From NCBI GenBank assembly GCA_029059965.1, contig JAIDUY010000524.1, positions 1 through 12,023 on the forward strand: a stretch of DNA of 12,023 nt, in the 5' to 3' direction. The position numbers were made by a program, and so were the translations under genes. Every line of letters starts with the position of its first letter. Position 1 is the first letter of the stretch. The notes under the pieces were generated by a model. It searched no databases and was not told the DNA's origin. It worked only from the letters and a program-made list of their open reading frames with translations. The stretch is from Muribaculaceae bacterium (GTDB taxonomy: Bacteria; Bacteroidota; Bacteroidia; Bacteroidales; Muribaculaceae). Below are positions 9,001 through 12,023 of the stretch, piece after piece.

Positions 9001-9172
9001 AGTTAGCCACGCCTTTGACCTCAACGCTGGCGCCGATGGCGGGTTCGCCTTCAGGCTCGTACACGGTGCCTGTCACCGTGATTTTCTGCGCTAAAGCCGG
9101 GAATGCCATTGTCAGCACCAGTGCGAGTGCGAGCAAGGCCTTCCGCGTCATTTGAAAACAAATGTTCTTCAT
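6032..9172 (-). CDS. SusC/RagA-family TonB-linked outer-membrane transporter
   Basis: This 1046-aa protein imports glycan (or peptide) fragments across the outer membrane with energy from TonB-ExbBD. A signal peptide covers residues 1-29 (ending ALAQ). A carboxypeptidase-regulatory-like domain (about 30-102) contains GEPAIGASVEVKG and GVATDFDGNFTI. The family signature NELVVVGYGTV (110-120) and plug motifs follow: GANIQIRGG (168-176), PLMVIDGVPMD (185-195), and AIYGSRATNGVIIITTKRGK (227-246). The rest is the 22-strand beta-barrel, ending in GVVANF with a terminal Phe for outer-membrane assembly. Length is normal for SusC. The start at 9172 gives a slightly long N-terminus; a second ATG at 9151 (MTRKALL) is also possible. 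It is the first gene of the operon, behind a long leader. The coding sequence avoids TTA, CTA and TCA codons almost completely, which fits high expression. Confidence 0.97.
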   Translation of the reverse strand: MKNICFQMTRKALLALALVLTMAFPALAQKITVTGTVYEPEGEPAIGASVEVKGVANYGVATDFDGNFTISVEPNATLVVSYVGCDTQDIPVNGRTNIEVRLTTNTVAMNELVVVGYGTVKKSDATGSVGVVKPSEIEAGLATTAQDLLVGASPGVVVSTAGGDPAGGANIQIRGGASLSASNAPLMVIDGVPMDGNTVKGSSNPLSLVSPENVENMTILKGPSATAIYGSRATNGVIIITTKRGKSGRPQVNFTANFYVATPRNYLNMMDGNQFASFINERYGAESLQAAQIGLNGVNYNTNWQKEVLRTSFSHDYNLSVGGTAGVLPYRVSVNYTGTDGIVRNTDNKRLGASINLTPTFFDDLLSVNANVKGSYITNDYSGNGALGAAIGFNPTLPVRVPGLTTFNGYTTYLNGGVVAQPDADGVQPDGTLINNLYSKNPVALSNDNYSHSKVYQSVGNLQLDLKMPFLRELRANLNLGYDYNHGENASYSMPNSPQAWDGSFAVRGTDGSTIYIRNGYGSRNKELEERYTLMLEFYLNYNKHFEAIKSDLDVTAGYSWQRFNNSGHNFSTVVNDIVNSDFIISNPLINGGNPIHAGNFAGYQYSPTYYYKSRYQLVSFFGRLNYTFADRYLLTATMRRDGTSRFGKDNRWGNFPSVALGWKLLDESFMEGARGVMNELKIRAEWGITGQQDLGGDYFPYLPVYNVYTGTSDTYPIGGEYVYISYPEKYNANLKWEETKTWNVGLDFGFLNNRINGSLEYYIRKTTDLLVWANYPAGSNLSNMGNINLGDLKNTGIEFNINTRPIVTRDFVWNSNLNLAWNRNKITRLAEGADTMTGNIGTAGNVQKHEVGQAAYSFYVYEQAFDANGNPLEGVYVDQNGDGVINNDDKIFYHHVHPDITASWHNTFNWKNWDFGFVLRGAWGNWAYNKNQVDNSFVSVTASAPLSNVMNNTYLFESTKSTELQLSSYFVQNASFVRCDNITLGYTWDNLLRNNLRLRLYGAVQNPFVITKYKGLDPELVYQQGIDGSVYPRPITFTLGVVANF

Positions 9173-9246
9173 GCAAGGAGTTTTTTGTTAACTGTTAGGT
9201 TGGTTATTGATGGTTTTTGTTTGTCAGCAATAGTAAAAACGGGCAT
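9169..9246 (-). CDS. Possible 25-aa upstream ORF overlapping the susC-like start
   Basis: An ATG at 9246 opens a 25-codon frame (MPVFTIADKQKPS...) whose TGA stop (9169-9171) overlaps the susC-like ATG (9170-9172) as ATGA. This arrangement often marks coupled translation. The peptide has many Lys, Thr and Asn and no signal peptide. It lies in an AT-rich leader where a frame of this length can occur by chance, and no Shine-Dalgarno site is visible, so I give it low confidence. Confidence 0.25.
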   Translation of the reverse strand: MPVFTIADKQKPSITNLTVNKKLLA

Positions 9247-9447
9247 CGTGCGTCAGTCGGCAAGAGTGGCCGGGCGCACAACGGTGGAGGCAGGAACGAA
9301 TACGGCAGCAATCATGGTATCAGGTGTGGTTGCCGTCAAGCGGATGCTTTCATCAGTAATAGTTTTGCGGACTTTAGTCCTCGGTGGTTGTCAGTAAGCG
9401 ATGAATCTCTTAAATATGTTTCGCGGGACTATGTCCGTATTGCGTTG
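9173..9447 (-). promoter_or_regulatory. Long 5' leader of the Sus-like operon
   Basis: From the predicted start near 9443 to the ATG at 9172 there are about 270 nt with no convincing larger gene. Visible structure on the minus strand: GGAC-N3-GTCC (9426-9436) and GGAC-N4-GTCC (9369-9380), a 6-bp inverted repeat ACGGCA/TGCCGT (9302-9336), and a two-step stem 9248-9279 (GTGCG...CGCAC outside CGGC...GCCG) with a T-run beginning about 8 nt later. This could be a regulatory leader controlled by an RNA or a protein. It matches no riboswitch I recognise. Confidence 0.5.
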
Positions 9448-9478
9448 CAAAGAAAGAGATTTTACGGTTCATAAACAA
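9448..9478 (-). promoter_or_regulatory. Predicted promoter of the Sus-like operon
   Basis: On the minus strand, TTG (9476-9478) is followed by a 20-nt spacer and TTTCTTTG (9448-9455). This is one base away from the TAnnTTTG -7 box. It lies just downstream of the hairpin that ends the FadL-family gene, where an operon promoter is expected. No other box of this type in the gap is better on this strand. Confidence 0.5.
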
Positions 9479-9500
9479 TTCCAAGGACAAAATTTTATTA

Positions 9501-9544
9501 ACAAAAGTCGACTTTAACACTTTTAAGTTAAAATCGACTTTTGT
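9501..9544 (-). terminator. Long AT-rich hairpin, probable terminator of the FadL-family gene
   Basis: Two 18-nt arms (9501-9518 ACAAAAGTCGACTTTAAC and 9527-9544) pair with one mismatch around an 8-nt loop. In the minus-strand RNA the mismatch becomes a G-U wobble, so the stem is unbroken in that direction only. It begins 22 nt after the FadL-family stop (9567). The stem ends in CUUUUGU and runs into AU-rich sequence rather than a pure U-tract. An operator role is the alternative. Confidence 0.65.
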
Positions 9545-9566
9545 ATTTAACAGTTTCCGTATTTTC

Positions 9567-10892
9567 TCAGAACTGCAGCGACACTCCGATGGATGGGCAC
9601 CATGCATGCACCCGGTAGTCGGCCGTGAAGGTGCGCTCGGTGCCTGCGAGGAGGTCGGCGTAGGTGCAGGATGCGCCGTCGCGTCCCAGGCCTGCTACGT
9701 AGAGCAGCGATGCGTCGATGCTGAAGTTGCGGACAGGGCGGAAGGAGAAGCCTGCCGAGGGTGCGATTTTGGTCATGCCGGGCGTCTCGGGGTTGTAGTG
9801 TCCGTTGCGGACGGGTGTCATGTCGACCATGAGGCCGAGGCGGGCGTCGAAACGGGGTGTGATGTTGTACTCGGCTCCGGCGTGGAAGGTCCAGGAGTTG
9901 CGGTAGTTCTTGGTCAGGTGCTGGTTGTAGGCTGCGAGGTGTTCGCTGAGGAAGTCGATTTCGAGTGTCTTGTAGGCGTTCCATCCTGTCCACTGTGCCT
10001 CGAGGGCGAGGGTGAGTTTCTTGACCGGTCTGTATGATGCTCCGAAGGTGAGCACGGCGGCAGCGGGCATTGTTGCGGTGAAGTTTGCCTGGTCGAGTAC
10101 GTCGAGGCGTTCCTGCAGCAGGGTGCGGGCAATTTCGTTGGCGTAGCTCAGCGAGGCGTCGCCGCACTTGACGGTGAGGTTCATCTTGCTGCGGAAGGAG
10201 GCGCCTACGGTCCACTGCGGGGTGATGTCCCACATGGCGCCGACGTGTATGCCGACGGTGGCCGCGGCCTTGCCGCTGAGGTTGATGGAGGCGGGGGTGT
10301 CGGTGAAGCGGTAGTCGCTGCCGGCCATGGCCAGCAGGCCGTTCATGGACGACACGGGGACGAGGCCTTTGCCGAGGTCGACGGTTCCCCATGTAATCAT
10401 GGCTCCGGCGCCGATGGAAAGGTTGGGGAGGATGCGCCAGGCGATGGTGGGCTGGACGGTGAAGGCGCGCAAGGTCACTTTCTGATTCAGCACGGCTCCG
10501 GGCCAGTTCTCGCCCCAGTTGATGCCGCTGCCGTAGGGTGTGTAGAAGCTGACGCCGGCGCTGAGGTTGTCGTAGATTTTCATGCCGAGGCTGAATGCCA
10601 TGGGGGTGGATGCGCCGTTGGAAGTGTTGTAGCTGCTGCCGTCGACTTTGGCGGTGGCGTGGGCGAAGATGGAGGTGACGGAGCCTGTGAACTGGATGTT
10701 GTCCTCGAGGTAGGCGAGGCCTGCGGGGTTGAATATCATGCTCTCGGCGCCGAGTTTGAGCGATGTGCCCGTGTGCCCCATGCCGTTCTGGCGGGCGCTT
10801 AGTGTGTTGACCTGATAGCCTTCGGCTGCGGCTGTGATTGCGATTGCGGCGGCTGCGACCGTCATGGCCGAGCGTAATTTCGGAATAGTCAT
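9567..10892 (-). CDS. OmpP1/FadL-family outer-membrane transporter
   Basis: The 441-aa beta-barrel protein belongs to the family that moves hydrophobic compounds such as long-chain fatty acids across the outer membrane. The signal peptide is about residues 1-23 (ending AAAEG). The mature N-terminus has the family hallmark YQVNTLSARQNGMGHTGTSLK (26-46) and the NPAG motif (55-58) of the FadL hatch. Many alternating beta-strands follow, and the chain ends in a terminal Phe (GVSLQF). The frame stays open for 51 codons upstream, but I chose the ATG at 10892 because it gives a normal signal peptide; the extra part would overlap the dehydrogenase gene. It lies 56 nt after the dehydrogenase stop with no clear promoter between, so the two may share an mRNA. 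The substrate in Bacteroidales is generally unknown. Confidence 0.93.
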   Translation of the reverse strand: MTIPKLRSAMTVAAAAIAITAAAEGYQVNTLSARQNGMGHTGTSLKLGAESMIFNPAGLAYLEDNIQFTGSVTSIFAHATAKVDGSSYNTSNGASTPMAFSLGMKIYDNLSAGVSFYTPYGSGINWGENWPGAVLNQKVTLRAFTVQPTIAWRILPNLSIGAGAMITWGTVDLGKGLVPVSSMNGLLAMAGSDYRFTDTPASINLSGKAAATVGIHVGAMWDITPQWTVGASFRSKMNLTVKCGDASLSYANEIARTLLQERLDVLDQANFTATMPAAAVLTFGASYRPVKKLTLALEAQWTGWNAYKTLEIDFLSEHLAAYNQHLTKNYRNSWTFHAGAEYNITPRFDARLGLMVDMTPVRNGHYNPETPGMTKIAPSAGFSFRPVRNFSIDASLLYVAGLGRDGASCTYADLLAGTERTFTADYRVHAWCPSIGVSLQF

Positions 10893-10948
10893 GATGAATC
10901 TTATTGAGTGTTTTATGTCCTGCCTGCTTGGCCGGGGATGGATGAATG

Positions 10949-11911
10949 TCAGATGACGGTGTTGGCCGGCTTTCCCTCGGCGAAGGCGCGGAGGTTGCCG
11001 AGCGCGATTTCGAACAGCCTCCGGCGGGCTTCGAACGAGGCCCATCCGATGTGCGGGGTGAGGACTGTGTTCGGGGCGGACAGCATGGGATTGCTGTGGG
11101 CGGGCGGCTCGGAAGAGAGGACGTCGAGGCCTGCTCCGGCGATGACGCCGCGGTGCAGGGCATCGGCGAGCGCGGCTTCGTCGACGAGGCCGCCGCGGGC
11201 GGTGTTGATGATTATGGCGTCGCGCTTCATAGATGCCAGACGGCGGGCGTTGACCATGCCTGCGGTGTCGGGGGTGAGAGGGCAGTGGAGGCTGACGATG
11301 TCGGCGGTGGCGAATGCCGTGTCGAGATTGGCCTTGACGTAGCCTTCGGGCAGCGATTCGGCGGGTTTTGATGTCACGGCCATGATTTTCATGCCCATGG
11401 CAGCGGCGATGGCTGCGACGGCGCGGCCGATGTTGCCGAAGCCGACGATGGCCATGGTCTTGCCTGTTAGTTCGTGCCAGGCGAAGTCGGTGAAGGAGAA
11501 GTCGGGCGAGTTGACCCAGGCTCCGTCTTCGATGCGCCGCGTGTAGTGCTCGACGCGGTTGGTCAGAGCCAGCAGGAGGGCTATGGCTGTCTGTGCCACC
11601 GACATTGTGCTGTAGGCGGGTATGTTGGCGACGGTGATGCCGCGCTCGCGGGCTGCGGCGGTGTCGACGATGTTGTAGCCGGTGGCCAGCACGCCGATGT
11701 AGCGGATTTCTGGGCAGGCGTCCATGATGTCGGCTCCGATTGCCACCTTGTTTGTCAGGACGACGTCGGCGCCTGCGCAGCGGGCGGCTGTTTGGTCAGG
11801 GGCTGTGCGGTCGTATATCTCGACTGTGGCGGCTATGTCGGCGAAGCGGTTCCACTCGTGGTCGCCTGCGGGATAGAGGGTGGCGGCGTCAAGGCAGACG
11901 AGTTTTTTCAT
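10949..11911 (-). CDS. D-2-hydroxyacid dehydrogenase (glycerate dehydrogenase/hydroxypyruvate reductase type)
   Basis: The 320-aa cytoplasmic enzyme interconverts a 2-keto acid and a D-2-hydroxy acid using NAD(P)H. The N-terminal part has TNKVAIGADIMDACPEIRYIGVLATGYNIVD (53-83), a pattern of the glycerate dehydrogenase/hydroxypyruvate reductase branch. The nucleotide-binding Rossmann motif is GFGNIG (157-162). The catalytic set is complete: Arg239 (NTARGGLVDE), Glu268 (LSSEPP) and His287 (TPHIGW). At the end of the second strand, where NAD-specific members usually carry Asp, the sequence reads VTSKP (179-183), so NADP(H) use is possible. Length is normal. The start at 11911 (MKKLVCLD) is just left of the damaged sequence at the window edge, so the promoter cannot be judged. 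Hydroxypyruvate, glyoxylate and other keto acids are all possible substrates. Confidence 0.94.
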   Translation of the reverse strand: MKKLVCLDAATLYPAGDHEWNRFADIAATVEIYDRTAPDQTAARCAGADVVLTNKVAIGADIMDACPEIRYIGVLATGYNIVDTAAARERGITVANIPAYSTMSVAQTAIALLLALTNRVEHYTRRIEDGAWVNSPDFSFTDFAWHELTGKTMAIVGFGNIGRAVAAIAAAMGMKIMAVTSKPAESLPEGYVKANLDTAFATADIVSLHCPLTPDTAGMVNARRLASMKRDAIIINTARGGLVDEAALADALHRGVIAGAGLDVLSSEPPAHSNPMLSAPNTVLTPHIGWASFEARRRLFEIALGNLRAFAEGKPANTVI

Positions 11912-11927
11912 AGCTTTTGTATAAAGC

Positions 11928-12023
11928 GGGGGGGGGGGGGGGGGGGGGGCCCCCCCCCCCCCCCCCGGGGGGGCGGGTTATGAAGAAAAAAAAGCGCACG
12001 GACCGAGGGGGGGGGGGAGAAGG
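11928..12023. other. Homopolymer-rich contig end, probable sequencing or assembly artefact
   Basis: The sequence shows 22 G (11928-11949), 17 C (11950-11966), 7 G (11967-11973), a short mixed stretch, then 11 G (12007-12017). Nothing elsewhere in the window looks like this. G runs joined to C runs are typical of poly-G read ends assembled with their reverse complements. No gene should be called here, and the dehydrogenase promoter may be missing. Confidence 0.8.

Noticed and set aside
5900..9094. 1064-codon open frame on the plus strand opposite the susC-like gene
   Set aside because: It is codon-aligned with a clear SusC, has a Val/Gly/Glu-rich composition with no recognisable domain, and is explained by the lack of TTA, CTA and TCA codons in the sense gene.
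9174..9180. GCAAGGAG-like Shine-Dalgarno sequence on the plus strand
   Set aside because: No plus-strand start codon with a credible gene follows at normal spacing. On the coding strand it reads as the opposite sequence, CTCCTTGC.
9360..9367. TAGTTTTG on the plus strand as an antisense promoter inside the operon leader, which could make a cis-antisense RNA
   Set aside because: It fits the -7 box, but the nearest TTG lies 27 nt upstream, too far for a -33 element. Without transcript data it is no better than chance.
9217..9474. 85-codon frame on the plus strand in the gap before the susC-like gene
   Set aside because: No recognisable domain, weak start context, and it crosses the predicted promoter of the minus-strand operon.
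10893..11045. 51-codon N-terminal extension of the FadL-family gene
   Set aside because: It overlaps the dehydrogenase coding sequence, is rich in Arg and Pro, and would place the obvious signal peptide in the middle of the protein.

Overview
The window carries only minus-strand genes. It looks like part of a chromosome of a gut-type Bacteroidales (Bacteroidota), fairly GC-rich, possibly Muribaculaceae or Prevotellaceae. The evidence for this is a SusC/SusD pair, lipoproteins with Asp/Glu after the lipidated cysteine, a type IX secretion (T9SS) C-terminal tail, and Bacteroidota-type promoters (TTTG or TTG, then TAnnTTTG). The family-level guess rests on sequence style and is inference.

Reading in the direction of transcription (right to left): the right edge (11928-12023) is a run of G, C and G homopolymers that looks like a sequencing or assembly artefact at a contig end. 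Next come a D-2-hydroxyacid dehydrogenase (10949-11911) and, 56 nt downstream, an OmpP1/FadL-family outer-membrane transporter (9567-10892). That gene ends in a long AT-rich hairpin (9501-9544). A roughly 270-nt leader follows, with a predicted promoter, paired short palindromes and a possible 25-aa upstream ORF that overlaps the next start by ATGA.

The core is a four-gene glycan-uptake operon: SusC-like TonB-dependent porin (6032-9172), SusD-like lipoprotein (4474-6018), SusE-like lipoprotein (3501-4442) and SusF/SusE-like lipoprotein (1959-3458). Gaps are only 13-42 nt, and a strong terminator (1885-1921) closes the operon. SusD would cap the SusC barrel at the cell surface, and the SusE/F-like lipoproteins would add surface glycan-binding sites. 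The SusF-like protein has two carbohydrate-binding-like modules with a G-x-F-N-x-W motif, so an alpha-glucan is possible. However, no glycoside hydrolase, sigma/anti-sigma pair or SusR-like regulator lies in the window, so the substrate and the regulator are unknown.

Downstream of the operon terminator, an almost leaderless promoter drives a DUF1919 (exopolysaccharide-type) gene (1231-1866). The last gene (150-1019) encodes a secreted protein with two carbohydrate-binding-like modules and a T9SS sorting tail. It has its own clear promoter and a textbook terminator (77-109), and may be a surface or released partner of the uptake system. No tRNA, rRNA, CRISPR array, insertion sequence or phage gene was seen.
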